64,000 bases of DNA from Bacteroidota bacterium (GCA_020444515.1 JAHLKX010000004.1:62001-126000), one strand, 5' to 3'; shown: positions 8,336-17,789, counted from the first letter of the stretch. Numbers and translations: made by a program. Notes: generated from the sequence alone by a model not told the origin.

Positions 8336-10258
8336 TCATCCATCCGTTTCCATTTCGGATCTGCTAAATATCCGTCTAATGGAATGCAATAGCTTCCGCC
8401 TGTTGATCGGTTTTGTAATGTAATCATCGCATCCCGTTTCCAGGATCCTCTTTTGGTCATCTGCCATTGCATAAGCTGTTTGAATGATGACCGGAACATC
8501 TATGATACTCTTTATAATACCTGTTGCTTCATATCCACTCATTCCCGGTAGTTTAATATCCATCAAAATGAGATCAATGACCGGGTCCTGTTTCACCATA
8601 TCAATGGCTTGACTGCCATCTTTGGCATATAGTATGTTAGCTTGCGTGTTTTTTAGGATTTCACGGAGAAAAATAAAACTCATTTCATCATCTTCCACAA
8701 TCATTATGTTTTTATCTTTCCAGTCAAATTCTCCTGATTGAAATGGATCCATTACCAAATCTCCTTTTTTCTGAGGATCCATAATGGCATCCGGGATACT
8801 AAAATAAAATTCGGTTCCATTTCCTTTCACAGAATTAAACCAAATATCCCCACCCATTAAACGGGCCAGTTTTCTGGCAATGGTTAAGCCCAGTCCAATA
8901 CCACCATATAGCTTTGATATCTCGTATTCTATTTTATAAAACTCATCAAACACTTTTTCACCAACTTCTTCCGGAATACCAACACCAGTGTCTTTTACAA
9001 AAAAATGCAATTCATGCGAAGTTTCATCAGAATCTATTTCTTCATGAAAGTAGCACCCGATTTCAATGGTACCTTCTTTTGTAAACTTAATGGCGTTGCC
9101 AGCCAGGTTGGTCATGACTTGCCACAGACGATCCCGATCCGCAAAAATCCGGGTGCTGCCATTCACATTTACATTGAGTTTTAGTTCCAGGTTTTTACGC
9201 TGCTTGAATAGTTCATCTACTTTAAAATGATCATAAAGCTCCGTCAGAAAAGGAGTTATTGCAAATTCCGTCCGGTTTAATTGAATTTTTTCAGATTTCA
9301 GATAGGCATAATTTACCGCATCATCAATGATCTTCAGCAAAGATTTACCGCAGGACTTGATGATGTCGATATAGTTGTTCTTCTGTGACTCGTCAATATC
9401 CGGATTACGCACCAATTCAGCAAATCCCTGTATACCGTTGATAGGAGTCCGGACTTCAATTCCAATATTTCTTAAAAATAGTGCATTAAGATCCTCGGAT
9501 TGAATAGCAGTATTAAGTAATTTTTGAGATTCTTTTTGAGGAGGTTCAGGTTCAGGTTCGGTTTCCGGTTCACGTTGAGATTTGATCTCAGGGGCAGATG
9601 GATCGTGATCTTTTTTATATTCAGCTTCTAGTTCTTCCGCTCGCTCTTTAACCCTTGTTTCAAATGAATAATTCAGCTCTTTTAACTCCTGAAGCAAATT
9701 GAGTTTTTCAAATTTTTCTACCGCTGCATGGATCAGAGATTGCAGTACTAAACTTATCGGTTTTAAACTTCCTTTGCCTGGATTGGTCTCGAAAAAGATA
9801 AAAATACCATAAGGAATATACATGCTCTCAAACGGGAAAAACGACACGTTCTGTATTTGAGCAGCCAGGGAATTATTCAACTCGACGCCATGTTCTCTTA
9901 TCAGGTCAACCGAAAGAAACAATGGGTTTTCTTCAAGGCTTTCTAAAAGCGTCCCGACAGATTTTATCTTAAACAAATCAGAATTGATGGTATCGGACAG
10001 GGAGAAACCTGAGATCAGTTCCAATTGATCGCCATGGACACGGTAGCAACTGCTGAATGGAATATCAAGCAATACAGCTATTCGTTCGAGTACTGTTTTC
10101 AGTAGTTCTTCAGGATTATCCGATTCATTGATGGTATCGGAAACAAGCCACATCAGAAGTTTTTCTTCCATCCGGCCTGCCAGTTGCTCATTTTGCTTTT
10201 CAAGCAAACGAATCCGCAACTTGAGTTCATTGATAATCGAGTCCTGATTAACTGCCAT
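8336..10258 (-). CDS. Hybrid histidine kinase-like protein without the phospho-accepting histidine
   Basis: 640 residues, soluble. An N-terminal coiled coil is followed by a GAF-like sensor domain (about 30-175), a second coiled coil, and a Glu/Pro-rich linker (about 225-245). Next come a dimerisation helix, a HATPase domain and a receiver. In the H box the usual SHEIRTP reads GIEVRTP: the catalytic His is Ile267 (codon 9458-9460). The ATP-binding boxes are intact (NLAGNAIKFT, DTGVGIP, GGIGLGL). The receiver keeps its acidic pair (VEDDE), phospho-Asp (LMDIKLPGM), Thr (IQTAYA) and Lys (YITKPI). The protein therefore cannot use the standard autophosphorylation site. It could act as a nucleotide sensor, as a phosphatase, or in trans with another kinase. 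No membrane segment or DNA-binding domain is present. Confidence 0.88.
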   Translation of the reverse strand: MAVNQDSIINELKLRIRLLEKQNEQLAGRMEEKLLMWLVSDTINESDNPEELLKTVLERIAVLLDIPFSSCYRVHGDQLELISGFSLSDTINSDLFKIKSVGTLLESLEENPLFLSVDLIREHGVELNNSLAAQIQNVSFFPFESMYIPYGIFIFFETNPGKGSLKPISLVLQSLIHAAVEKFEKLNLLQELKELNYSFETRVKERAEELEAEYKKDHDPSAPEIKSQREPETEPEPEPPQKESQKLLNTAIQSEDLNALFLRNIGIEVRTPINGIQGFAELVRNPDIDESQKNNYIDIIKSCGKSLLKIIDDAVNYAYLKSEKIQLNRTEFAITPFLTELYDHFKVDELFKQRKNLELKLNVNVNGSTRIFADRDRLWQVMTNLAGNAIKFTKEGTIEIGCYFHEEIDSDETSHELHFFVKDTGVGIPEEVGEKVFDEFYKIEYEISKLYGGIGLGLTIARKLARLMGGDIWFNSVKGNGTEFYFSIPDAIMDPQKKGDLVMDPFQSGEFDWKDKNIMIVEDDEMSFIFLREILKNTQANILYAKDGSQAIDMVKQDPVIDLILMDIKLPGMSGYEATGIIKSIIDVPVIIQTAYAMADDQKRILETGCDDYITKPINRRKLLHSIRRIFSRSEMETDG

Positions 10259-10571
10259 TTTTTTCGTTGTGCCTATTCAGCCATGACTTTAATTGCCACA
10301 CTGATATTCCTCTCCAATTTCAAACACATAAACCTTTTCCATTCAAAAATCCAATGCAACTGATAAAGGTCTTTAATATAATTGATGGTTTAAAAATCGA
10401 AAATTTATCCTGCACTTGAGTGCATTGGCAAATTTAATTCCAAGAAAAACCCTACCCGAAAATTAATATCAACAATGTTGCTTCATGTCTCAATTTCAAT
10501 ATACAACAGGTATTTTAAAACTTTCGAATGAAAGAATTTTGGTCAAAGTGATCAGATGAACACATTTCTCC

Positions 10572-10593
10572 ATTTTGGAAAAAAATCCAAAAT
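10572..10593. repeat. Perfect 8-bp inverted repeat, possible operator
   Basis: ATTTTGGA, six A, then TCCAAAAT. It lies about 190 bp upstream of feoAB in a non-coding region. The lack of a following T-run argues against a terminator. No known regulator is assigned. Confidence 0.35.
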
Positions 10594-10726
10594 ATAGAAT
10601 TTCAAAAATAATCGAAAATAAAAGGAATATTCAATCTTTCAGGCGATGGAAACCTCTTATTCCTTGCCAATAAAATCAACATTTAAGAATTGTGGTTCTA
10701 AATTTATTATAAATTGAGAATAAGAA

Positions 10727-10755
10727 TTTGTTGATATCTTTTTTTGATATATTTG
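10727..10755 (+). promoter_or_regulatory. feoAB promoter (TTTG / TATATTTG)
   Basis: TTTG at 10727-10730 and TATATTTG at 10748-10755, with a 17-bp spacer, fit the Bacteroidota -33/-7 pattern. The start codon at 10783 follows 27 bp later. Confidence 0.6.
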
Positions 10756-10782
10756 CCAATCTAAAACGATTCTAAATAATTG

Positions 10783-13314
10783 ATGACACTGCACGAACTG
10801 GATCAGGGAGAAAAGGGCATCATTACTAAGGTGAGGGGGCATGGTGCCTTCCGGAAAAGAATCACCGAAATGGGATTCATAAAAGGAAAGGTTGTTACCG
10901 TGGTTAAGAAGGCACCACTTCGTGATCCTGTTGAATACAACATCATGGGCTACGAGGTTTCCCTTCGTCACAGTGAGGCCAAATTGGTAGAGGTGATTTC
11001 TGCAGCTGATGCCCTTACACTGAAGGATTCGGATAAAAATGGATTTGAAGGGACCATTGATGAAAAAACAATTAAAACCGGGATTCGAGAAAAGGGGAAA
11101 GTCATTGATATCGCTCTGGTAGGTAACCCAAACTCTGGTAAGACGACCATATTCAACTTTGCTTCCGGATCCCGCGAACATGTCGGAAATTACAGTGGTG
11201 TTACCGTTGATTCCAAACAAGCTAAATTCAAGTTAGATGGTTACACCTTCAACATCATTGATCTGCCCGGGACATACTCATTAACAGCTTACTCTCCTGA
11301 AGAACTCTATGTAAGAAAATATATTCTTGGCCACCTGCCTGATGTCATCATCAATGTCATTGATTCGTCAAACCTGGAAAGGAATCTTTATCTGACAACC
11401 CAGTTGATCGATATGGACCTGAAAGTAGTGGTTGCCTTAAATATGTTTGATGAACTCAACCAAAAAGGAGATAAATTCGATTATAACAAACTGGGTAAAA
11501 TGGTTGGGATTCCTTTCGTCCCCACCATCGGATCAAAAGGAAAAGGCATCATCGAATTATTCAAAAAAGTGATTGAGGTTTATGAAGATCGTGAACCTTC
11601 TGTGCGTCATATTCATATTAATTACGGAAGAAGCGTTGAATATGCCATTGAGACCATTCAAAATGAAATAAAAAAGAACAAAGGGCTGGATGATAAAGTA
11701 TCATCCAGGTTTTATGCCATCAAACTACTTGAAAAAGATGAAGGCGCAGCTTTTTCCCTTTCACGTACCCCAAACTTTGAGGCTATCAAATCCACAACCA
11801 AAAAGCAAATCAATGAACTTGAATACGCTTTCAAAGAAGACAGTGAAACCCTTATAACCGATTCAAAATATGGATTCATTGCAGGTGCACTTAAGGAAAC
11901 TTTTCTACCCAATAAATTCAAAAGGAAACTGAAAACAGAAACCGAGATCATCGATACTTTCATCACACACAAAATTTTCGGTTTTCCAATATTTATCTTC
12001 TTCCTTTGGATTATGTTCCAGGCTACCTTTAAGGTAGGACAATACCCACAACAATGGATTGAAAGCCTGGTTGATATTACCGGAAATTATATCTATTCTA
12101 TTTTTCCTGATACTATTTTAAAGGATCTCGTCGTAAATGGGATCATCAATGGTGTAGGGGGTGTCATTGTGTTTTTACCCAATATCATGATATTGTTCTT
12201 CTTTATCTCGTTTATGGAGGATACCGGATACATGGCACGAGCTGCTTTTATTATGGATAAGCTCATGCATAAGATCGGACTGCATGGAAAATCCTTCATT
12301 CCGCTTATCATGGGATTTGGCTGCAATGTGCCCGCCATAATGGCCACACGAACGTTACAGAGTCGCAATCAACGGCTGTTGACCATGTTGATCAATCCTT
12401 TCATGTCGTGCAGTGCACGGTTACCGGTTTATATATTGATCATTGCGGCTTTTTTCCCCGGAAAGGAAGTCTCTATGTTGTTTTCTGTATATGGTATTGG
12501 TATTTTATTTGCCATACTTTTTGCATTGTTATTCAAAAAAACCATTTTTAAATCCTCGGAAGCTCCTTTTGTAATGGAATTGCCCCCTTACAGATTGCCG
12601 ACCCTGCGCACAACCATCAGGCACATGTGGATTAAAGCTTCGCAATACCTGAGAAAAATGGGTGGAGTCATCCTGATAGCATCCATCATTATATGGGCTC
12701 TGGGATATTTCCCCGTCAATCATGACATTAGGGAAGATTATAAAAAAAGAATATCTGCCATTGAAAAAAACTTTGATCAAGAACTGGCCGGCATTCAGGA
12801 TGAAACTATAAAATACAGTGAAGTAAAAGAGAAAAAAGCTGAAGCCATTCAGCAATTAAAATTTGAAATGAATAGTGAGCTACAACAACATTCTTACATA
12901 GGGAAAATCGGGCATTTTATCCAGCCGATAATGGCTCCTTTAGGATTCGACTGGAAAATGAGTGTCAGTGTACTGGCTGGAATTGCAGCCAAAGAAGTTG
13001 TTGTAAGCACAATGGGTGTATTGTATATGGCGAATGGAGATACAGATGATGTTTCAGAAACCCTCGTCACAAAAATTCGCAATGCCAGATATACTTCTGG
13101 TGATCTCAAAGGGCAACCTATATTTAATCCTATTTCTGCTTTTGCATTCCTGATGTTCATTTTGTTATATTTTCCATGTGTCGCGGTTGTTGCAGCAGTA
13201 AAAAAAGAGTCGGGCAAATGGAAGTGGGCGATATTTATGGTCACTTACACAACCGCTATTGCCTGGATTGTCGCATTTATAGCCTACCAGGGGGGTAACC
13301 TTCTTTTTGGTTAA
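10783..13314 (+). CDS. feoB: Ferrous iron transporter, FeoA-FeoB fusion (843 aa)
   Basis: Residues about 1-75 form a FeoA SH3-like domain (LDQGEKGIITKVRGHGAFRKR). The FeoB GTPase domain follows with G1 GNPNSGKTT (about 113-121), the G2 region NYSGVTVD, G3 DLPGTYS and G4 NMFD. The membrane part has the FeoB core signatures FGCNVPAIMATRTL and NPFMSCSARLPVY, plus C-terminal gate helices. It imports Fe(II) across the inner membrane. FeoA-FeoB fusions are usual in Bacteroidota. The ATG at 10783 was chosen over the adjacent TTG at 10780. A charged, helical insertion (about 645-705) separates two membrane bundles. The next gene is convergent, with a 10-bp gap, so this transporter appears monocistronic. 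Confidence 0.96.
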   Translation: MTLHELDQGEKGIITKVRGHGAFRKRITEMGFIKGKVVTVVKKAPLRDPVEYNIMGYEVSLRHSEAKLVEVISAADALTLKDSDKNGFEGTIDEKTIKTGIREKGKVIDIALVGNPNSGKTTIFNFASGSREHVGNYSGVTVDSKQAKFKLDGYTFNIIDLPGTYSLTAYSPEELYVRKYILGHLPDVIINVIDSSNLERNLYLTTQLIDMDLKVVVALNMFDELNQKGDKFDYNKLGKMVGIPFVPTIGSKGKGIIELFKKVIEVYEDREPSVRHIHINYGRSVEYAIETIQNEIKKNKGLDDKVSSRFYAIKLLEKDEGAAFSLSRTPNFEAIKSTTKKQINELEYAFKEDSETLITDSKYGFIAGALKETFLPNKFKRKLKTETEIIDTFITHKIFGFPIFIFFLWIMFQATFKVGQYPQQWIESLVDITGNYIYSIFPDTILKDLVVNGIINGVGGVIVFLPNIMILFFFISFMEDTGYMARAAFIMDKLMHKIGLHGKSFIPLIMGFGCNVPAIMATRTLQSRNQRLLTMLINPFMSCSARLPVYILIIAAFFPGKEVSMLFSVYGIGILFAILFALLFKKTIFKSSEAPFVMELPPYRLPTLRTTIRHMWIKASQYLRKMGGVILIASIIIWALGYFPVNHDIREDYKKRISAIEKNFDQELAGIQDETIKYSEVKEKKAEAIQQLKFEMNSELQQHSYIGKIGHFIQPIMAPLGFDWKMSVSVLAGIAAKEVVVSTMGVLYMANGDTDDVSETLVTKIRNARYTSGDLKGQPIFNPISAFAFLMFILLYFPCVAVVAAVKKESGKWKWAIFMVTYTTAIAWIVAFIAYQGGNLLFG

Positions 13315-13324
13315 GAAAGAATAT

Positions 13325-14371
13325 TTACTCGTTGGAATTTTTGCGAAACGCTTCGATGCGATTCAGTCCTTCAATAGCCTTCTCGTAATTAGGATGTAGC
13401 TCAAGGGTTTTTTTATAATCTGCCCATGAATGATCAACATCTTTCATGAGCTCATATGCAAAACCACGGTTATAATAGGCTTCTGTATAATCTTCACGCA
13501 ATTCAATGGTTCTTGTAAAATAGTCGATGGCCGCCTGATAGTCTTCCAGGTAAACAAGGTTAATGTATCCAATGTTATACAAGGCAAAATAAAAATCAGG
13601 ATTTCTTTCCAGCAGAAGATTATACTGCCTGATGGCTTTGTCGTATTTGCCCGTTTCCTGGAAATACATGGCCAGATAATACATCACTTCATAATTATCA
13701 GGCTGAATATTCAATGCGTTATTGAAATAATCCACCGCCAGATCATTCCCTTTCATGGCATACAACTGTGCCAGTTGCATATGAGCATCAAAATAATCCT
13801 GGTTTACATCGATGGCTTTTTGGAAGTTCCGGATGGCACGTATGGTATCGCCGGTTTCAAGCATAACAACCCCGCGAAGCAAATACCCCCTGGAAGCCAA
13901 TTCATCTGCCTGCAAGGCCCTGTCAATATAGGCGAGTGCTTCCGGGTAATCCAGGATCACAATATTGATCTCCGCCATCCTCAAATATGCTTCAGGATTT
14001 TCCTTTTTAAGCTCAATGGACCGCTCAAGAGATTCGATACTTTTTTGAAGTTTGCCCATACTTAGGTATATGTCAGACAAGGTGACATAATAACCGCTGG
14101 AGGTCGAATCAATTTCAAGGGCCGATGTGATGTCCTTAAAGGCTTCATTGAATTCTTCATTTTCCAGGTAGAACAAGGCCCGTTCATGATACAGATCAGG
14201 GTTCAGGGAATCATTCCGGATACTTTTATTCAGTTCATCCAAGCGAGCGACAATGGGATCCGCTACCGTTTGCTCTGATTCCTTTTTTTTATTTTCCTGA
14301 TCCTGTTTACAGGATGATGCTCCAATCAGAGCAGCTAAAACCAAAACTGTTAAAATTAATCGATGGGTCAT
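13325..14371 (-). CDS. TPR-repeat lipoprotein
   Basis: From the ATG at 14371 the product begins with a lipoprotein signal (MTHRLILTVLVL ... GASSC), so Cys21 would be lipidated. About eight TPR units follow, for example LYHERALFYLENEEFNEAF, YLRMAEINIVILDYPEALAYI and YEVMYYLAMYFQETGKYDKA. It ends with a short tail. The role is probably protein-protein contact at the envelope; no enzyme domain is present. The frame also has an ATG at 14401, but that codon lies within the stem of the recA terminator and would place ten extra residues before the signal, so the downstream ATG is preferred. It is convergent with feoAB. Confidence 0.86.
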   Translation of the reverse strand: MTHRLILTVLVLAALIGASSCKQDQENKKKESEQTVADPIVARLDELNKSIRNDSLNPDLYHERALFYLENEEFNEAFKDITSALEIDSTSSGYYVTLSDIYLSMGKLQKSIESLERSIELKKENPEAYLRMAEINIVILDYPEALAYIDRALQADELASRGYLLRGVVMLETGDTIRAIRNFQKAIDVNQDYFDAHMQLAQLYAMKGNDLAVDYFNNALNIQPDNYEVMYYLAMYFQETGKYDKAIRQYNLLLERNPDFYFALYNIGYINLVYLEDYQAAIDYFTRTIELREDYTEAYYNRGFAYELMKDVDHSWADYKKTLELHPNYEKAIEGLNRIEAFRKNSNE

Positions 14372-14382
14372 AAAAATTCTAT

Positions 14383-14414
14383 AAAAAAGAAAAACGTTCA
14401 TTAAATGAACGTTT
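14383..14414 (-). terminator. Intrinsic terminator of recA
   Basis: Perfect 10-bp arms AAACGTTCAT and ATGAACGTTT with a 3-nt loop, followed on the minus strand by a T-rich run (14391-14383). It lies 28 bp after the recA stop codon. Confidence 0.85.
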
Positions 14415-14441
14415 ATTTCTTCGTATTCATATCTTCACTCA

Positions 14442-15452
14442 TTAATTCCCGAGAAGACTTTCGCGAACAAGTTTTTCGAGTTCCTCCGAGAGCTCAGGAT
14501 TATCCATCAAAAGACTTTTTACAGCATCACGTCCCTGCCCGAGTTTGGTATCGCCATAACTATACCAAGAACCACTTTTCTTAATAATTCCGTTTTCAAC
14601 ACCAATGTCGATAATTTCGCCGGTTTTGGAAAATCCTTCACCATATACAATGTCAAATTCGGCCTGGCGGAAGGGAGGAGCAACCTTATTCTTCACCACT
14701 TTTACCCGAACCCTGTTACCCGTAACCCGATCACCATCTTTAATTTGACTGATCCGCCTAATGTCAAGCCTGATGCTGGCATAAAACTTCAAAGCATTAC
14801 CCCCAGTAGTGGTTTCGGGATTCCCAAACATCACCCCGATTTTTTCCCGCAACTGATTGATAAAAATGCAACATGCACCTGTTTTACTGATGGTTGAAGT
14901 TAATTTACGCAACGCCTGTGACATCAGTCTTGCCTGCAAACCCATTTTTGAATCACCCATTTCGCCTTCAATTTCACTCTTGGGGGTCAATGCCGCAACG
15001 GAATCAATGACGATGATGTCGATGGCTCCAGACCGGATGAGGTTTTCTGTAATTTCGAGTGCTTGCTCTCCATTATCGGGTTGTGAGACCAGCAGGTTTT
15101 CAATATCAACTCCTAGTTTTTGAGCATAAAAACGATCAAATGCATGCTCTGCATCGATGAATGCAGCAATACCACCCGCTTTTTGCGCTTCTGCAATGGC
15201 ATGTATTGCCAGGGTTGTTTTCCCGGAAGCCTCCGGACCGTATATTTCCACGACCCGTCCCTTGGGTAATCCTCCGATACCCAAAGCCGCATCCAAACCA
15301 ATGGATCCTGTTGAAATGGCCGGAATGCTTACCACGGCATCATCACCCAGTTTCATGATGGTGCCTTTGCCATATGACCGCTCGATCTTGTCAAGGGTCA
15401 GTTGCAAAGCTTTTTGTTTTTCTTTGTTAATTTCTTTGTTTTCTTTTGACAT
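14442..15452 (-). CDS. recA: Recombinase RecA
   Basis: 336 residues with all RecA landmarks: Walker [10 protein letters not shown] (72-80), Walker [13 protein letters not shown], the loop region [22 protein letters not shown], and [20 protein letters not shown]. RecA forms ATP-dependent filaments on single-stranded DNA for strand exchange and, where LexA is present, SOS induction. The C-terminus ends [13 protein letters not shown], so it lacks a long acidic tail. The bcp gene lies 13 bp upstream on the same strand, suggesting a bcp-recA operon that ends at the hairpin at 14383-14414. Confidence 0.98.
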   Translation of the reverse strand: MSKENKEINKEKQKALQLTLDKIERSYGKGTIMKLGDDAVVSIPAISTGSIGLDAALGIGGLPKGRVVEIYGPEASGKTTLAIHAIAEAQKAGGIAAFIDAEHAFDRFYAQKLGVDIENLLVSQPDNGEQALEITENLIRSGAIDIIVIDSVAALTPKSEIEGEMGDSKMGLQARLMSQALRKLTSTISKTGACCIFINQLREKIGVMFGNPETTTGGNALKFYASIRLDIRRISQIKDGDRVTGNRVRVKVVKNKVAPPFRQAEFDIVYGEGFSKTGEIIDIGVENGIIKKSGSWYSYGDTKLGQGRDAVKSLLMDNPELSEELEKLVRESLLGN

Positions 15453-15465
15453 GGTTTATTCTTAT

Positions 15466-15927
15466 TTATTGATAGGCTTCAAAAATTTGTTCAGCGTGAG
15501 TTTTGGTTTTTACTTTATCAAAAACTTTTTCAATTTTTCCATCTTCGGAAATGACGTATGTCGTTCTGTTGATCCCTTCATATTCTCTTCCATACATTTT
15601 CTTTTTGCCCCATACACCATAATCCTGAATCACTTTCTTGTTGGTATCAGGAATCAGCGGATAGGGAAATTCAAATTTAGTGGCAAAGTTCTTCTGACTG
15701 GTTTCACTATCGGCACTCACTCCGATTATTTTAAATCCTTTTTCCGATAATTCTGCATAATGATCCCGCAGATTACAAGCCTCTGCCGTACAACCCGGGG
15801 TATTGGCTTTGGGATAGAAAAACAATATGACCTTGTTTCCCCTATAATCACTTAGTTTTAAACTATTTCCATTTTGATCTTTCGCAACAATATCGGGTGC
15901 TTTGTCACCAACTTTCAATAAACTCAT
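15466..15927 (-). CDS. bcp: Thioredoxin-dependent thiol peroxidase (BCP/PrxQ type)
   Basis: 153 residues. The peroxiredoxin active site is NTPGCTAEACNLRD with peroxidatic C46 and, five residues on, resolving C51, which marks the PrxQ/BCP subfamily. Other family segments are KVILFFYPKA and FKIIGVSADS. It reduces hydrogen and organic peroxides with thioredoxin in the cytoplasm. Both catalytic positions are Cys, not selenocysteine. It precedes recA by 13 bp and is probably co-transcribed, linking peroxide defence to DNA repair. nth lies 65 bp upstream on the same strand. Confidence 0.95.
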   Translation of the reverse strand: MSLLKVGDKAPDIVAKDQNGNSLKLSDYRGNKVILFFYPKANTPGCTAEACNLRDHYAELSEKGFKIIGVSADSETSQKNFATKFEFPYPLIPDTNKKVIQDYGVWGKKKMYGREYEGINRTTYVISEDGKIEKVFDKVKTKTHAEQIFEAYQ

Positions 15928-15992
15928 ATGCTTTAATTTTGATTCCTAACAAAAATACAATTTTCAAATTTTGACCTCTTTTAAAATGACAA

Positions 15993-16682
15993 TTACTTTT
16001 CAACATTCATAGGTTTTGTGGTGTCTCCGATTCGGGCAAAATCCTTTGCAAAATATTTACAATAAGGGCTGATTCCACATTCATCGCACAATGGTCGACG
16101 GGCTTTACAGATATATCTTCCGTGAAGTATCAGCCAATGATGGGCCCTATGAATTTTATGCTCAGGAATAAATTTCACAAGTTGCTTTTCTGTTGCCAAA
16201 GGTGTTTTGGCATTGGTGGTCAAACCAATTCTTGCAGAAACTCTGAAGACATGCGTATCAACTGCCATGGCAGGTTTCTTATAAATGACAGAAGCAACAA
16301 CATTGGCTGTTTTTCGACCAACGCCCGGCAATTTTTGCAAATCATCCACATCATCGGGTACAACACCACCAAATTCTGAAATGAGGGTTTTGGCCATCCC
16401 GATAAGATTTTTAGCCTTATTATTGGGATAGGAACAACTCTTGATCAATTCAAAAACTTCTTCTTGAGTTGCGTTTGCCAGTTCTTTTTCATTCGGAAAA
16501 GCCTTATAAAAAGCAGGTGTAATCATGTTCACCCTTACATCGGTACATTGTGCTGATAAAATGACAGCAACAATTAGCTCATAAGGATTTTTATATTCCA
16601 ATTCAGTTTCAGCCAATGGGTTATTTTGCTCAAACCAGGCAAGCACTTTTTCGTATCTTTTCTTTTTAGACAATCCTTTCAT
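15993..16682 (-). CDS. nth: Endonuclease III, DNA glycosylase/AP lyase
   Basis: About 229 residues. The helix-hairpin-helix LPGVGRKTANVV carries the catalytic Lys, and VDTHVFRVSARIGL the catalytic Asp. The [4Fe-4S] motif C-x6-C-x2-C-x5-C is complete in CKARRPLCDECGISPYC. It removes oxidised pyrimidines and nicks the abasic site. The ATG at 16682 was chosen over an in-frame TTG three codons upstream. It reads toward bcp and recA on the same strand. A terminator at 16766-16796 separates it from the gene before it, so it needs its own promoter. Confidence 0.96.
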   Translation of the reverse strand: MKGLSKKKRYEKVLAWFEQNNPLAETELEYKNPYELIVAVILSAQCTDVRVNMITPAFYKAFPNEKELANATQEEVFELIKSCSYPNNKAKNLIGMAKTLISEFGGVVPDDVDDLQKLPGVGRKTANVVASVIYKKPAMAVDTHVFRVSARIGLTTNAKTPLATEKQLVKFIPEHKIHRAHHWLILHGRYICKARRPLCDECGISPYCKYFAKDFARIGDTTKPMNVEK

Positions 16683-16765
16683 GTAAGTCAATTATTCGAC
16701 AAATTTAAAGAAACCAGACATCCCAATAATGTTTTGGGCAATATAAATTCAAAGGAAATAAAAAG

Positions 16766-16796
16766 CAAAAAAAAAACCTTCCCTAAGGAAGGTTTT
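16766..16796 (-). terminator. Intrinsic terminator after the small 16815-17078 gene
   Basis: Stem AAAACCTTCC / GGAAGGTTTT with loop CTAA, followed on the minus strand by a run of T (the A-run at 16766-16776). It lies 18 bp beyond the small gene's stop codon. Confidence 0.88.
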
Positions 16797-16814
16797 GTTT
16801 GTTTTGCATCATTT

Positions 16815-17078
16815 TTAATTCAACAGCAGATTGATATTGCCTGCTTGTTTTGTCCGGATCACGCTTAAAGCCCGGGAATAACTCATGATGTTACAGATTA
16901 TTCTCTTATCTGGTGAAACACTTTCATCGTCACTTGTTAAATCGTTTCCCATCATTTCTTTCAACTCATTTTTCAATTCCTGGTCTTCCTGTTCACGGTG
17001 TACCATGTGATCCTCCGTTTCAAGTGTTTCGTTGTAAGCAAAGAGAAATAAATCATCAAAGGTAAAAGAACTTTTCAT
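16815..17078 (-). CDS. Small acidic cytoplasmic protein downstream of the ECF sigma factor (87 aa)
   Basis: The ORF starts at the ATG at 17078 (a TTG lies two codons upstream) and encodes 87 residues without signal or membrane segment. The middle is charged and helical (HREQEDQELKNELKEMMG), followed by SDDESVSPDK and a C-terminal part SYSRALSVI ... NINLLLN. It lies 116 bp after the sigma factor on the same strand and just before a strong terminator, which supports a real transcribed gene. The position is that of a sigma-factor partner, possibly a soluble anti-sigma factor, but no recognised anti-sigma motif is visible. I do not recognise the family. Confidence 0.65.
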   Translation of the reverse strand: MKSSFTFDDLFLFAYNETLETEDHMVHREQEDQELKNELKEMMGNDLTSDDESVSPDKRIICNIMSYSRALSVIRTKQAGNINLLLN

Positions 17079-17194
17079 AGGCAAATATGATTCATTTTGT
17101 ATAAAATTTCACTTTACCTAACGGTGATTTTAAAAGGAATATTTTATAACCGGAGAAAAGTTTTTACAATGATCGATAATTACAGAGAATTGCA

Positions 17195-17785
17195 CTACTG
17201 GGTTAGCATAATGTTTTTTTCTGCAATTAATTTTCTCAAATTAATAAGTGCATATCGCATTCTTCCCAGAGCAGTGTTAATGCTCACATCGGTCACATCA
17301 GCAATGTCTTTGAAACTCATTTCGGCATAATGCCTCATATATAACACCTCTTTTTGCTCAGGTGGAAGGAGTTCAATAAGTTTCCGAACATCCTTGTGAA
17401 TCTGGTCTGTAATCATTTCTTCTTCAATGGATTTATCGGTAATATTGATGGTATCAAATATATTGAAGTCCTCATTTTTACTGTTATCGATAACCGGCAT
17501 GCGGTTCGATTTTCTGAAATAATCAATGATCAAATTATGAGCTATTCGCATAGCCCACTGTAAAAACTTGCCTTCCTCATTGTATGAGCCGGCACGGATC
17601 GTATTGATAACTTTGATAAATGTATCCTGGAACAAATCATCAGCCAGATCCTTGTCTTTTACGATCATTAGAATATAAGCGTAAATTCGGTTCTGATGAC
17701 GATGGATTAACTTCTCAAGGCTGTTGTGGTCGCCTTTTAAATATCTACCTATTAGCTCTTTATCACTGATCAATTGAGCTTTCAT
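17195..17785 (-). CDS. ECF-type RNA polymerase sigma factor
   Basis: About 196 residues with sigma region 2 (DLADDLFQDTFIKVI, then KFLQWAMRIAHNLIIDYFRK) and region 4 (LLPPEQKEVLYMRHYAEMSFKDIADV ... ALGRMRYALINLRK). The ATG at 17785 is preceded by a full AAGGAGG five nt upstream, which is unusual in this phylum and fixes the start; a GTG two codons earlier overlaps that site. A well-formed promoter lies about 120 bp upstream. The gene is divergent from uvrA and followed by a small acidic protein that might regulate it. ECF factors of this type control stress or envelope responses; the regulon is unknown. Confidence 0.92.
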   Translation of the reverse strand: MKAQLISDKELIGRYLKGDHNSLEKLIHRHQNRIYAYILMIVKDKDLADDLFQDTFIKVINTIRAGSYNEEGKFLQWAMRIAHNLIIDYFRKSNRMPVIDNSKNEDFNIFDTINITDKSIEEEMITDQIHKDVRKLIELLPPEQKEVLYMRHYAEMSFKDIADVTDVSINTALGRMRYALINLRKLIAEKNIMLTQ

Positions 17786-17789
17786 ATGC

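Larger units (their letters stand above)
10259..10782. other. Intergenic region between kinase-like gene and feoAB
   Basis: About 520 bp, AT-rich, divergent between two genes, with no convincing ORF. It holds the feoAB promoter near the right end and two inverted repeats. One is TGCACT-TG-AGTGCA at 10411-10424. The other has 8-bp arms ATTTTGGA/TCCAAAAT around six A at 10572-10593. Either may be a regulator site; neither has a poly-T tail marking a terminator. Confidence 0.5.

Noticed and set aside
10411..10424. TGCACT-TG-AGTGCA palindrome upstream of feoAB
   Set aside because: Short, 370 bp from the start codon and without a matching copy elsewhere in the window; too weak to call an operator.
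14372..14401. Longer start (ATG at 14401) for the TPR lipoprotein
   Set aside because: The ATG lies in the stem of the recA terminator, and the extension would bury the lipoprotein signal behind ten extra residues.
15466..15927. Possible selenocysteine form of the BCP peroxiredoxin
   Set aside because: The peroxidatic position has a normal Cys codon; there is no in-frame TGA in the gene. The same holds for tpx and selD.
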